From Paenibacillus sp. PL91 (GTDB taxonomy: Bacteria > Bacillota > Bacilli > Paenibacillales > Paenibacillaceae), in NCBI RefSeq assembly GCF_012935325.2, contig NZ_JABBYG020000004.1:1-64000 (forward strand): DNA of 64,000 nt, given 5' to 3'. A model generated the notes under the pieces. It made no database searches. It saw only the letters and a list, made by a program, of their open reading frames with translations, and was not told where the DNA came from. The first letter of the stretch is position 1. Every line of letters begins with the position of its first letter. Made by a program: the position numbers and the translations under genes. Shown here in pieces: positions 27,243 to 36,460 of this stretch.

Positions 27243-28150
27243 GCGACGTCACATTATCGGTTCAAGGACTTCGAAAGGTGATCGGCAAGCGCACGATTAT
27301 AAAGGATTTAAGCTTTGAGCTAAAGCGAGGCGAGGTTTTTGGCTTTCTGGGGCCTAATGGGGCAGGAAAGACGACCACGATCCGAATGCTGGTTGGGCTG
27401 ATTAAGCCGACTTCAGGTACGATACATATTTGCGGACTGGACATATCGAAGCATTTTACAAGGGCAATGAGGCATTTGGGCTGTATCGTCGAAAATCCAG
27501 AGCTGTATCCGTTCTTAAGCGGAATGGAAAATCTTCGCCATTTTGCCGTTATGATTAACGGCATTTCGCAGGAGAGGATCGATGAGGTCGTCCGTTTGGT
27601 CGGCATGCAGGATCGAATGAACGATAAAGTGAGCACCTATTCGCTAGGCATGCGGCAGCGGCTCGGCATTGCGCAGGCGCTGCTCGGCAAGCCGGATGTC
27701 CTGATTTTGGATGAGCCGACGAATGGACTCGATCCGTCCGGAATTCGGGAAATGCGCGCTTTTATTCGGTTTTTGGCGGAGGAAGAGGGATTAACGGTGC
27801 TCGTATCCAGTCATTTGCTGCATGAAATTCAGCTAATGTGCGATCGGGTTGCGATTATTTCCAAAGGAGAAATCATCCGAGTAGATTCCGTAAACAGCCT
27901 ATTGGCCAGCGAAGAGAGGCTGGTGTGGCGGCTGATGCCCCATGCGTTAGGCAAAGAGGTTTTAAGTGAGCTTACTACGATCATAAGCGAGACGGGGGAA
28001 AACGTAACGACAGCCTACGTCGACCACGCGGTAGGGGAGTGGAACCGCAAGCTCGTGGAAGCGGGAGTGAGCGTGCTGGAGATGAATCGGAGGCTGCCCG
28101 CGCTTGAAGATTTATTCCTTGAGCTGACAGGAGGCGAAACGATTGATTAA
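27239..28150 (+). CDS. ABC-2 type exporter ATPase
   Basis: This is a cytoplasmic ATPase of the BcrA/CcmA type, 303 residues. It has Walker A GPNGAGKTTT, signature YSLGMRQR, Walker B VLILDEPTNGLD and switch SSHLLHE. It works with the membrane protein encoded next. Such pairs move lipids, antibiotics or proteins, or give self-protection; the cargo cannot be told from sequence. Its ATGA overlap with the SGNH gene suggests joint expression. Confidence 0.93.
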   Translation: MSDVTLSVQGLRKVIGKRTIIKDLSFELKRGEVFGFLGPNGAGKTTTIRMLVGLIKPTSGTIHICGLDISKHFTRAMRHLGCIVENPELYPFLSGMENLRHFAVMINGISQERIDEVVRLVGMQDRMNDKVSTYSLGMRQRLGIAQALLGKPDVLILDEPTNGLDPSGIREMRAFIRFLAEEEGLTVLVSSHLLHEIQLMCDRVAIISKGEIIRVDSVNSLLASEERLVWRLMPHALGKEVLSELTTIISETGENVTTAYVDHAVGEWNRKLVEAGVSVLEMNRRLPALEDLFLELTGGETID

Positions 28151-29114
28151 TCTCGTTCAAAATGAAATGACGAAGCTAATTGGCAAACGCCGATTTATCA
28201 TTATATCGATTATTATCGTCGTCCTGCTCTCCATGTTCTCGTATGCGCAGGTGAAACAGTCCGAGTCGACAAGGGAGCGATTGGGCACGGTCGATTGGCG
28301 CGCCGAGCTGCAGCAGCAAATCGTCGATATGCAAAACAGGCTGAGCAGCGCAGGGCAATGGCGCGAGCAAATTCAGATTCAGATCAAGCAATCGCAATAC
28401 TATTTGGATCATGACGTCAATCCTTCCGAGCCCGGTGCGCCAACCTTTATAAGAGGGTTCGTTCAAAATTCAGCAGAGCTGTTTCTGCCGCTTTTGGTCA
28501 TGATTATCGCTGTTGATCTTGTCTCATCGGAGCGGAGCATGGGAACGATCAAGCTGCTGCTGACAAGGCCGGTGAGCCGCTTTAACATTTTGCTCAGCAA
28601 ATATATCGCCCTTATTTTATCCGTTTCAATCGTTATTTTTCTGTTCGGCTCGCTTTCCTATGTTATCTCGGCGATTATGTTCGGCAACGCGGGCTGGTCG
28701 GCACCTGTATTAACGGGCTTTTCCACGCATGGAGGCGAGCTCGACATTTCGGGCGTCCGCCTCGTATCGCAGTGGCAGTATATCATTCAGCAATTCGGGC
28801 TCGCATGGTTTATTTCGCTGGTCGTAGGGACGTTATCCTTCATGCTGTCCATCCTGATGAGAAGCAGCGCTGCGGGCATGGGAACGATGCTTGCCTGCCT
28901 GATCGCGGGAGCGATTTTAAGCAATATGGTATCTTCATGGGATTCGGCTAAATATTTGTTTCTGGTCAACCTTGGCTTGATGGACTACATCAGCGGAACG
29001 GCTCCGCCAATCGAAGGAATGACGCTGGGATTCTCGCTTGCCGTGCTTGCAGCATGGATGGTCGGCTCGCTGCTCGTCTCGTTTACGGTGTTTATGAGGA
29101 AGGACATTTATTAA
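28143..29114 (+). CDS. ABC-2 type exporter permease
   Basis: This 323-residue membrane subunit starts at TTG 28143, 8 bases inside the ATPase gene. One N-terminal helix is followed by a long outside loop rich in Q (about residues 35-105), then five helices including LFLPLLVMIIAVDLVSSE, the usual ABC-2 feature before a GTIKLLLTRPVSR cytoplasmic loop. It pairs with the preceding ATPase. Confidence 0.9.
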   Translation: MINLVQNEMTKLIGKRRFIIISIIIVVLLSMFSYAQVKQSESTRERLGTVDWRAELQQQIVDMQNRLSSAGQWREQIQIQIKQSQYYLDHDVNPSEPGAPTFIRGFVQNSAELFLPLLVMIIAVDLVSSERSMGTIKLLLTRPVSRFNILLSKYIALILSVSIVIFLFGSLSYVISAIMFGNAGWSAPVLTGFSTHGGELDISGVRLVSQWQYIIQQFGLAWFISLVVGTLSFMLSILMRSSAAGMGTMLACLIAGAILSNMVSSWDSAKYLFLVNLGLMDYISGTAPPIEGMTLGFSLAVLAAWMVGSLLVSFTVFMRKDIY

Positions 29115-29186
29115 TTGGCGCGAGGCTCGAACGACTTGTCTTAAAATCAATCCCTCTGCATATGCATGTAGTAGAAGAGGAGCGTG

Positions 29187-29540
29187 ATGGCTATGGACAA
29201 GACCGTGCGAAGATATTACCAGCAAAAGCAAAAGCAAAAAGAGATAGAGCAGGAGTTATCCGAGCTGCGCAGTGAGATTATGGCTTATTTTACAGAGCAG
29301 GGCGTAAATGAATTGGAGACCTTGAGCCATAAGGTGAAAATTGTCGTGCAGGAGCGTAAGGAGTACGACGACACCAAGCTATTCGAGGCGCTGCCGGACC
29401 CGGAGCTGTGGCGGCTGTTATCGAAGCCCGATGCATCCAAAATTACGAGCCTGGTCAAGCTGAATGTCATTTCGGAGGATAAGCTGAGGGATACCTTCTC
29501 CACGAAGACGGTAAAGCTGCTTCAGGTGGACAAAAAGTAA
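29187..29540 (+). CDS. Small conserved-looking protein of unknown function
   Basis: This is a soluble 117-residue protein that I do not recognise. The N-terminal half is a charged helix likely to form a coiled coil (QQKQKQKEIEQELSELRSEI), followed by a possible small beta region (HKVKIVVQERKEYDD) and a helical end that finishes in VKLLQVDKK. AAGAGGAG lies upstream; ATG 29187 and ATG 29193 are both possible starts. It lies 70 bases after the exporter and before two terminator hairpins, so it is probably the last gene of that unit. Confidence 0.65.
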   Translation: MAMDKTVRRYYQQKQKQKEIEQELSELRSEIMAYFTEQGVNELETLSHKVKIVVQERKEYDDTKLFEALPDPELWRLLSKPDASKITSLVKLNVISEDKLRDTFSTKTVKLLQVDKK

Positions 29541-29548
29541 GCAGGAAC

Positions 29549-29670
29549 AGAGCTTCTATGCGCAGTGGTGGATTTTGCGCGTAGAAGCTCTATTTGTTGG
29601 GCGAGGGATGTACGGGCAATGGTGTAGAGAGATGAAGAAGGCCAACCGGCACTGCTGGTTGGCCTTTTGC
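29549..29670 (+). terminator. Two terminator hairpins in series
   Basis: The first stem runs AGAGCTTCTATGCGC to GCGCGTAGAAGCTCT (15 bp with one G-U pair, about 29549-29591). The second is AAGGCCAACCGGC (29638-29650) to GCTGGTTGGCCTT (29654-29666), with a T-rich tail. Together they separate the exporter unit from the polysaccharide locus. Confidence 0.85.
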
Positions 29671-29778
29671 TGTTCCCGCAGTAAAAAACGACAACTGAGC
29701 CAAAGTTTTTCCATACCGCAGTCTATATATGAAATCTATACTGAAGTGGAATCGTTAGCAGAAGGAGGAACGGAACGC

Positions 29779-31164
29779 ATGCGGTATGCAAACGGTAAGG
29801 TGAGTGAGATTCAAATTGCTTATATCGGCGGCGGGTCGATGTATTGGGCGAAAAACTTAATCGCGGATCTGGCGCTGGAGGAGCAGCTGTCGGGTACGAT
29901 TCGATTATATGATTTGGATTTTAGCAAAGCGAAAAATAACGAGAAGCTTGGGAACTCGGTATCTTCTTATGAGGAGACGAAGTCTAAGTGGAAGTACAAA
30001 GCGTACGAGACGCTGAAGGAAGCTTTGACTGGAGCGGATTTTGTTTTCATCTCGATTCTTCCCGGCACTTTCGCAGAAATGGCAGTCGACGTCCATGAGC
30101 CGGAGAAATATGGCATCTATCAGCCTGTCGGCGATACGACGGGGCCGGGCGGGCTGATCCGGGCGCTGAGGACGATACCGATGTATGTGGAATTCGCGGA
30201 GGCGATCGAGCGCCATGCGCCGAATGCTTGGGTATTCAACTACACGAATCCGATGACGCTTTGTACGCGAACGCTGTTTGAGGTGTTTCCCAAAATTAAG
30301 GCGTTTGGCTGCTGCCATGAAATATTCGGCACGCAAGGCCTGCTGATCCGGATGCTGCAAAATATGGAAGGCATAGAAGGCGTACAGCGCGATGATATTC
30401 ATGTCAACGTGCTAGGAATTAACCATTTTACATGGATCGATAAAGCGACCTACCGAAATGTTGATCTGTTCCCCTTATATAGACAGTTTGCCGACAAGTA
30501 TTACGAGGAAGGCTTCGAGACGAGCAAAAACGGTTGGCGGACGAATACCTATACCGCTGCGAACCGTGTGAAGTTTGATTTGTTCCGCAGGTACGGTCTT
30601 ATCGCTGCTGCTGGCGACCGACATCTCGTAGAGTTTATGCCGCCGTGGTACGTGAAGGATAAGGAGACCATTGCTTCGTGGATGTTCGGTCTCACTACAG
30701 TGTCTAGCCGTGTCGAGAAAAACGAAGCTGCCGCCGCGTTCTACGCGAGGCTGATCAGCGGCGAGGAGAAGCTGCCGCTTAAGGCATCCGGCGAAGAAGA
30801 GGTTCGCCAGCTAAAGGGGCTGCTTGGCCTGCAGCCTTTCGTGACCAACGTTAATTTGCCGAACGTCGGTCAAATGAAGGGCATTCCGCTTGGGGCGGTC
30901 GTGGAGACGAATGCCGCATTCGCAGGCAACAGCCTGCGTCCCGTACAGGCCGGTGAGCTGCCTGTGGAAGTGAACGCACTTGTGCTGCGCCATGTGATGA
31001 ATCAAGAGACCATTCTGAAAGCAGCGCTTAACCGTGACAAGAGCTTGGCATTCCATGCCTTCGTCAACGACCCGCTCGTGGCGATTGACGTCAATGAAGC
31101 GGAGGCGTTGTTCGATACGATGATGAAACAAACCAAATCTTATTTGCCGGGGTGGAATCTATGA
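29779..31164 (+). CDS. GH4 family glycosidase (LplD/alpha-galactosidase-like)
   Basis: This 461-residue cytoplasmic enzyme belongs to NAD- and metal-dependent glycoside hydrolase family 4. It shows the NAD-binding start IAYIGGGSMYWAKNLI, the sugar-binding motif NYTNPMTL, the metal-binding FGCCHE (Cys and His) and GINHFTW. Family members act on alpha-galactosides, alpha-glucosides or alpha-galacturonides; the presence of a uronate-isomerase-like gene nearby makes a galacturonide plausible, but this is inference. The ATG at 29779 has AGGAGGAA 8 bases upstream; the open frame runs further left through terminators and is not used. It overlaps the next gene by ATGA. Confidence 0.9.
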   Translation: MRYANGKVSEIQIAYIGGGSMYWAKNLIADLALEEQLSGTIRLYDLDFSKAKNNEKLGNSVSSYEETKSKWKYKAYETLKEALTGADFVFISILPGTFAEMAVDVHEPEKYGIYQPVGDTTGPGGLIRALRTIPMYVEFAEAIERHAPNAWVFNYTNPMTLCTRTLFEVFPKIKAFGCCHEIFGTQGLLIRMLQNMEGIEGVQRDDIHVNVLGINHFTWIDKATYRNVDLFPLYRQFADKYYEEGFETSKNGWRTNTYTAANRVKFDLFRRYGLIAAAGDRHLVEFMPPWYVKDKETIASWMFGLTTVSSRVEKNEAAAAFYARLISGEEKLPLKASGEEEVRQLKGLLGLQPFVTNVNLPNVGQMKGIPLGAVVETNAAFAGNSLRPVQAGELPVEVNALVLRHVMNQETILKAALNRDKSLAFHAFVNDPLVAIDVNEAEALFDTMMKQTKSYLPGWNL

Positions 31165-32165
31165 CAACCTATTATGCCGCCGATGATCGTTACGAGACTA
31201 TGACCTATAACCGATGTGGCAATAGCGGATTGAAGCTGCCCGCCATCTCGCTTGGACTGTGGCATAATTTTGGCGGAATCGATGCGCTGGAGAACGGAAG
31301 GCGAATTTTACACCGTGCTTTTGATCTCGGCATTACACACTTTGATCTCGCGAACAATTACGGTCCGCCTCCAGGCTCGGCGGAGGAGACGTTCGGCCGC
31401 ATTTGGAAGCGCGACTTCGCTGGCTATCGGGACGAGATGATCGTCGCCACGAAGGCTGGATATACGATGTGGCCCGGCCCGTATGGCGAGCGCGGTTCTA
31501 GAAAAAGCATGCTTGCGAGTTTGGATCAGAGCCTATTGCGCATGAATATGGAATACGTCGATATTTTTTACTCGCATCGATTTGACGCGGAAACGCCGCT
31601 AGAAGAAACGATGGGTGCACTGGATCAGGCGGTTCGCCAAGGGAAAGCGCTGTATGTCGGCATATCCAATTATGGGCCAGAGCAGACCAAGCAGGCAGCA
31701 GCGATACTTCGGCGACTAGGCACGCCCTGCCTTATTCATCAGTCGCATTATTCGATGTATGAGCGCAGATTGGAGCAAGGCTTGCAAGAAGCGCTGGAGC
31801 AGGAGGGCATGGGAACGATTGCTTATAGTCCGCTTGCAAGGGGGCTGCTGACCGATCGGTACTTAAAGGAAATTCCCGCAGATTCACGGGCGGCAGGCGC
31901 GAGCACCTTCTTGAAGCGAGAGGACATAACGGAGGAAAAGCTGTCGAAGTCACGAGAGCTGAACAAGATGGCTGAGGAGCGCGGGCAGTCGCTCGCCCAG
32001 ATGGCGGTTGCGTGGGTGCTGCGGCAGGGCCGCGTCGCATCGGCGTTGATCGGAGTCAGCAAGGCAGAGCAGATCGACGACATCGTAAGCTCGCTAAGCC
32101 AGCTTGACTTCAGCAGCGAAGAACTGAACCAAATCGAGCGAATTCTGGGAGGTCGGGCACAATGA
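31161..32165 (+). CDS. Aldo/keto reductase (YghZ/Kv-beta type)
   Basis: This 334-residue NADPH-dependent oxidoreductase has the catalytic tetrad in place: Asp and Tyr in HFDLANNYG, Lys in IVATKAG and His in IFYSHRFD. The closest named group is the L-glyceraldehyde 3-phosphate reductase/potassium-channel beta-like branch. In this operon it probably reduces a sugar or sugar-derived aldehyde. ATGA overlaps join it to the GH4 gene and to the cupin gene, so all three should be made together. Confidence 0.9.
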   Translation: MTTYYAADDRYETMTYNRCGNSGLKLPAISLGLWHNFGGIDALENGRRILHRAFDLGITHFDLANNYGPPPGSAEETFGRIWKRDFAGYRDEMIVATKAGYTMWPGPYGERGSRKSMLASLDQSLLRMNMEYVDIFYSHRFDAETPLEETMGALDQAVRQGKALYVGISNYGPEQTKQAAAILRRLGTPCLIHQSHYSMYERRLEQGLQEALEQEGMGTIAYSPLARGLLTDRYLKEIPADSRAAGASTFLKREDITEEKLSKSRELNKMAEERGQSLAQMAVAWVLRQGRVASALIGVSKAEQIDDIVSSLSQLDFSSEELNQIERILGGRAQ

Positions 32166-32527
32166 TCCGTGCAAAGCTAAGCGAGCTGACAAAGAAGGAT
32201 CATGCAGCTGGGCACTTTCTTGGTGACTTGCTGCCTGGCGATTATTTGACATCGGGCGGGCTTTCGTTTGCAGGGCGCGGCGACCGCAGCCATACGAATG
32301 ATGGCCCGGACGGCAGAGACTATCATGTTCATCGCGACCGGGAAGCTTTTATTATTTTGCAAGGAACAGGAACGATGGAAATTGATGGCCAGCATCATCC
32401 TGTTGCTGCCGGCGATATCATTATCGTCGAGCCAGGGGAGGATCATCATCTTTGCTCAAGCGAGGAGGACCCGATCGTTACGGTCTGGTGCCACGCCGGA
32501 GAGAACCGCCATCACAATCAATCCTAG
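32162..32527 (+). CDS. Cupin-domain protein
   Basis: This 121-residue single-domain cupin has the metal-binding first motif ending DYHVHRDREAFIIL..GTG and the second motif PGEDHHLCS. Small cupins in sugar operons act as isomerases, sensors or metal-dependent dioxygenases; no choice can be made here. It overlaps the aldo/keto reductase gene by ATGA. Confidence 0.85.
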   Translation: MIRAKLSELTKKDHAAGHFLGDLLPGDYLTSGGLSFAGRGDRSHTNDGPDGRDYHVHRDREAFIILQGTGTMEIDGQHHPVAAGDIIIVEPGEDHHLCSSEEDPIVTVWCHAGENRHHNQS

Positions 32528-32539
32528 GAGGAATGCGGC

Positions 32540-34345
32540 TTGATTACGGTATCGACCAAAAAACATCAATTTATGCTCGTGTGCGAAGGCGAGGAAAATG
32601 CGGATAACGGTTTCCAAATCTCCTTAATTTCGGAGAATAAAGGAGAAGGCATTGAGCTGATTCGGCTCATCATGAAGGCAGAGCGGGAGCTGAATCCGCC
32701 AGCTTTGACGCTGCGCTGGCATCATCCGGCTGAAGATGTTCAGGTAAGCTGGCACCCTGCCCAGGATCGGAACAAGAGCTTCAAGGCGGATTGGATGCGC
32801 AACCTGCGCGCTAATGCCGCGACCTCTGCGCCTGTATATGCGCTCTTCAATATCAATGGCACCAACAGGCTGACTTTTGCCTTTTCTGATGCCCTGCATA
32901 CGACCCTCTATGCAGGGGGCATTCGCGAGGAGACCGCGGAATTCCAGTGCAGCGTACAGCTGTTTAAGGAGCCCACTGCGCCGCTTCAATACTACGAGGC
33001 AGCGCTGCTCGTGGACACAAGAGATATACCTTATTACGAGAGTCTGAAGGAAGTGCAGCGCTGGTGGAGCGAGATGCCGGCCTTCATGCCTGCCACTGTG
33101 CCGGATACGGCGAAACGTCCCATGTATTCGACTTGGTACAGCATGCATCAGAACGTAACGGCGGAGAGTGTCGAAGCGGAATGCGAGACCGCCCGTTCGC
33201 TCGGAATGGATGCCGTTATCGTGGACGATGGCTGGCAGACCGAGGACAATCGCAGAGGGTATGCCTATACGGGCGACTGGGAGCCTTGTGCTAGCAAGTT
33301 TCCAGATATGGCTGGACATGTCCGTGCGATTCATTCGCTCGGCATGAAGTTCGTCCTTTGGTATGCCGTGCCTTACGTTGGCAAGCATAGCAAGGCGTGG
33401 GATCGCTTCAAGGACAAGCTTGTCCGCTATAACGAGAACAGCAATGCCGGCGTGCTTGACCCTCGGTATCCCGAGGTGAGGGAGTATATTATCAACACCT
33501 ATGAGAATGCCGTAAGGGACTGGGACTTGGACGGCTTTAAGCTCGATTTCATCGATGCCTTCTATTCCCCCGAATTGCAGCAGCCATCAACAGCGGAAGG
33601 CCGCGATTGCGAGTCTATACCGGCAGCAGTCGACCGGCTGCTGACCGATTCTTTGAGCCGGCTGAGGGCGATGAAGCCGGACATTATGGTTGAGTTTCGC
33701 CAGCCCTATGTCGGTCCAGCCATGCGCAAATACGGCAATATGTTCCGCGCCTCCGACTGCCCGTACGACGGCATTCAGAACCGTGTCCGCACGCTGGACA
33801 TCCGGCTTCTATGCGGCGATACCGCGGCTCATGCCGATATGGTGATGTGGCATCCCGAGGAGCCTGTGGAGAGCGCGGCGCTGCAGCTGATCAATCTGCT
33901 GTTCTCCGTGCCGCAAATCTCGATGACGCTGAAGTCGCTGCCAGACGAGCATCGCTGGATGCTTAAATACTGGCTCGAATTTTGGACGGAGCATCGGGAT
34001 GTTCTGCTGGATGGGAATCTGGCGCCTGCGAGCCCAGAGCTTCTCTATCCCGTTGTGCAGGCAGCCAAAGGAGGCAAAACGATCATTGCCACCTATTACG
34101 ATGCGATGATCACGCTAGCAAGGGCGCAGGAAGCTGGAGCGTCACAGGAGTGGATCATCGTGAACGGCAGATTGAAGGAAGGGGTTTTCGCGGAGGTGGC
34201 GGATTCGCTTGGGAGCGCGAAAGTCATCATTAAAAATTGCTGCGGCAATGTCGTAAGCAAGCAGCTTATTCAGCTTGGGGCGGGGCTTCACAAGCTGTCT
34301 ATTCCGCCGTCAGGCACTGCTGCAATTCGAATCGAATCGTCGTAA
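32540..34345 (+). CDS. GH36-like alpha-galactosidase family protein
   Basis: This 601-residue protein has a beta-sandwich N-terminus and a TIM-barrel (about residues 190-480) resembling GH36 enzymes: MDAVIVDDGWQTEDN, DGFKLDFIDAFY (probable nucleophile Asp) and FRASDCPYD (probable acid/base Asp). It is shorter than classical alpha-galactosidase and lacks a signal peptide, so it is probably cytoplasmic. The TTG start has AGGAGG 8 bases upstream. The nearby ATG at 32533 is in another frame. It comes after the cupin and before the permeases, and so probably acts on the imported oligosaccharide. Confidence 0.85.
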   Translation: MITVSTKKHQFMLVCEGEENADNGFQISLISENKGEGIELIRLIMKAERELNPPALTLRWHHPAEDVQVSWHPAQDRNKSFKADWMRNLRANAATSAPVYALFNINGTNRLTFAFSDALHTTLYAGGIREETAEFQCSVQLFKEPTAPLQYYEAALLVDTRDIPYYESLKEVQRWWSEMPAFMPATVPDTAKRPMYSTWYSMHQNVTAESVEAECETARSLGMDAVIVDDGWQTEDNRRGYAYTGDWEPCASKFPDMAGHVRAIHSLGMKFVLWYAVPYVGKHSKAWDRFKDKLVRYNENSNAGVLDPRYPEVREYIINTYENAVRDWDLDGFKLDFIDAFYSPELQQPSTAEGRDCESIPAAVDRLLTDSLSRLRAMKPDIMVEFRQPYVGPAMRKYGNMFRASDCPYDGIQNRVRTLDIRLLCGDTAAHADMVMWHPEEPVESAALQLINLLFSVPQISMTLKSLPDEHRWMLKYWLEFWTEHRDVLLDGNLAPASPELLYPVVQAAKGGKTIIATYYDAMITLARAQEAGASQEWIIVNGRLKEGVFAEVADSLGSAKVIIKNCCGNVVSKQLIQLGAGLHKLSIPPSGTAAIRIESS

Positions 34346-34447
34346 AAAAACACAGGCTGTCTCTAAGTTACGCCATGGCTGCCTGACTATTTCACAGCTA
34401 TGATGATAGGGACAACAAACAATCGAACGAGGAAAGGGGAGGAGAGC

Positions 34448-35404
34448 ATGGCTGGCAAGCTCGAAAGCTCCAACAGCATCACGTATCAATTCGCAACGCC
34501 TGATCAAAAATGGAAGTTTATGCGCAAGCATTGGCCGCTGTATGTGCTGTCGATTCCTGGCATCATTTTTTTTCTATTATTCCGATATGTTCCAATGTTC
34601 GGATCGGTCATTGCATTCCAAGACTACAATATCTTTAAAGGCATCAAGGGCAGTGATTGGGTAGGTCTCTACCACTTTAGGCGAATGTTCGAATATGCGG
34701 AATTTTTGCCGATATTAAAAAATACGATTCTCATCGGCGTATACGATCTATGCTTCGCGTTCCCGGTGCCGATCATTCTGGCGCTGCTGCTGAACGAGCT
34801 GCGTATCATGGCCTACAAGCGGATCGTGCAGACGGTCGTTTATATGCCGCACTTTCTATCATGGGTCATCGTCGGAGGGATTGTGGTCGGCGTACTGTCC
34901 CCGTCTACAGGAATCGTTAATCATCTTCTGTCGCTGTTTGGCATCGACTCGATCTACTTTCTAGGGGAGAATTCCTATATCCGGACGATCTTAATTGGAT
35001 CGGGCATCTGGAAGGACAGCGGCTGGGGGACGATCATCTATCTTGCCGCAATCGCAGGCATCAATCCCGATTTGTATGAGGCGGCACAGATGGACGGCGC
35101 AACCCGCGTGCGGCAGGTCACCTCGATTACGGTTCCGTGTATTTTGCCAACGATCGTTATTTTGTTTTTGCTGCAAATCGGCAATTTCCTGGACTTCGGC
35201 TTCGAGCGCGTGTTTGTGTTTTTGAATCCGCTGAACAGCGAGAATGGAGAGATCATCGATACGTATGTGTACCGAGCGGGTCTCGTCGACCGACAATACA
35301 GCTATACGACCGCTATCGGCTTGTTCAAGTCAGTCGTCGGCCTCGCGCTCATCATGCTTGGCAATAAATTCAGCAAGAAAGTAACCGGTGATGGGCTGTA
35401 CTAA
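34448..35404 (+). CDS. Sugar ABC permease, LplB-like
   Basis: This CUT1 permease subunit has six membrane helices (first at YVLSIPGIIFFLLFRYVPMF) and the EAA loop EAAQMDGAT......ITVPCI. Members of the LplB group import di- or oligosaccharides, often derived from pectin. The ATG at 34448 has GGGGAGG upstream; in-frame starts further left precede that site. The 100 bases before it show no clear promoter. Confidence 0.93.
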   Translation: MAGKLESSNSITYQFATPDQKWKFMRKHWPLYVLSIPGIIFFLLFRYVPMFGSVIAFQDYNIFKGIKGSDWVGLYHFRRMFEYAEFLPILKNTILIGVYDLCFAFPVPIILALLLNELRIMAYKRIVQTVVYMPHFLSWVIVGGIVVGVLSPSTGIVNHLLSLFGIDSIYFLGENSYIRTILIGSGIWKDSGWGTIIYLAAIAGINPDLYEAAQMDGATRVRQVTSITVPCILPTIVILFLLQIGNFLDFGFERVFVFLNPLNSENGEIIDTYVYRAGLVDRQYSYTTAIGLFKSVVGLALIMLGNKFSKKVTGDGLY

Positions 35405-35434
35405 TGCTATTGGAGAAACGAGGTGGAATTCGCT

Positions 35435-36304
35435 ATGATCATGACAAAAGGTCAAAAAATATTCAACGCATTCAATATTGCCTTTCTCGGCATCATCGGC
35501 CTAAGCATGGTGCTGCCGCTCATTCATATCGTTGCGCAATCGCTTAGCGACGCGGTCGCCATCAACGCGGGAAAGGTCAGCTTCTGGCCGATAGGCTTCA
35601 CGTTTAGCAGCTACAAGCTTATCCTGCAGGATCCGTCCATTTGGGCCGGCTTCCGGAATAGCGTCATTATTACCGTGTTCGGTACGCTAATTAATTTGAT
35701 GATGACGGCGATGCTTGCTTACCCGCTGTCGCGCCCGGAATATCTATATCGTAAGTTTGTGCTTATCCTTGTATTGTTCACGCTCGTCTTCAGTGCGCCG
35801 CTTATTCCAAACTATCTACTGGTGAAGCAGCTGGGCTTGCTCGATACGCTGTGGGCATTGATGCTTCCGATGGCGATCAGCGCGTTCAATCTGTTTATTA
35901 TGCGCTCGTTTTTCATGAATCTTCCGAACGAGCTTATTGATTCGGCGAAGATCGATGGCTGTGGAGAGTTTCGGACTTTTTGGAAAATCGTACTGCCGCT
36001 CTCTAAGCCGGCAATGGCGACGATGGGAATCATTTACGCGGTCGCGCATTGGAATCGTTATGCGGATGCGGTGTTCTATATTAGCGATCGGCGCTGGATA
36101 CCGCTGCAGGTGCGTTTAAGGGAAATCGTCTTCACCGATCAATTAGGACAATCGGACGTTACCTCTGAGCTGCTGCTCATGGTATCGCCGGAGGGCATTA
36201 AGATGGCCGTTATCGTGGTCGCGACGCTTCCTATTATGATGGTCTATCCGTTTCTGCAGAAGCATTTTATCCAAGGCATGCTGGTCGGCTCCATCAAATC
36301 GTAA
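35435..36304 (+). CDS. Sugar ABC permease, LplC-like
   Basis: This is the partner of the LplB-like subunit, with the loop DSAKIDGCGEF...WKIVLPLS and the C-terminal motif FLQKHFIQGMLVGSIKS. It follows 30 bases after the previous gene. The ATG at 35435 is chosen because GAGGTGG (35420-35426) ends 8 bases before it; a GTG at 35423 lies inside that site. Confidence 0.93.
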   Translation: MIMTKGQKIFNAFNIAFLGIIGLSMVLPLIHIVAQSLSDAVAINAGKVSFWPIGFTFSSYKLILQDPSIWAGFRNSVIITVFGTLINLMMTAMLAYPLSRPEYLYRKFVLILVLFTLVFSAPLIPNYLLVKQLGLLDTLWALMLPMAISAFNLFIMRSFFMNLPNELIDSAKIDGCGEFRTFWKIVLPLSKPAMATMGIIYAVAHWNRYADAVFYISDRRWIPLQVRLREIVFTDQLGQSDVTSELLLMVSPEGIKMAVIVVATLPIMMVYPFLQKHFIQGMLVGSIKS

Positions 36305-36395
36305 AGGTTTGCTCGTTTCCTGGGTTTATTCAGGCCACCATAGAAAAATACAAGGAGGCTTAAATTACGACATACAGAATGGCGGTAATTGTTTC

Positions 36396-36429
36396 TATAA
36401 TTGCTCCATACAACACGAAAGCGCTTGCA
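36396..36429 (+). promoter_or_regulatory. Internal promoter with cre-like operator
   Basis: TATAAT at 36396-36401 is a full -10 box, though the -35 region is weak. Just downstream, CGAAAGCGCTTGCA (36416-36429) matches the CcpA cre consensus TGWAANCGNTNWCA at all but two positions. This suggests that the solute-binding protein gene has its own catabolite-repressed promoter. Confidence 0.6.
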
Positions 36430-36460
36430 AATAATAATTATGGGAGAGCGGGGTTATGGT

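Noticed and set aside
33411..33424. 14-bp palindrome GGACAAGCTTGTCC in the GH36-like gene
   Set aside because: It lies deep in coding sequence with no related sites near promoters, so it is probably chance.
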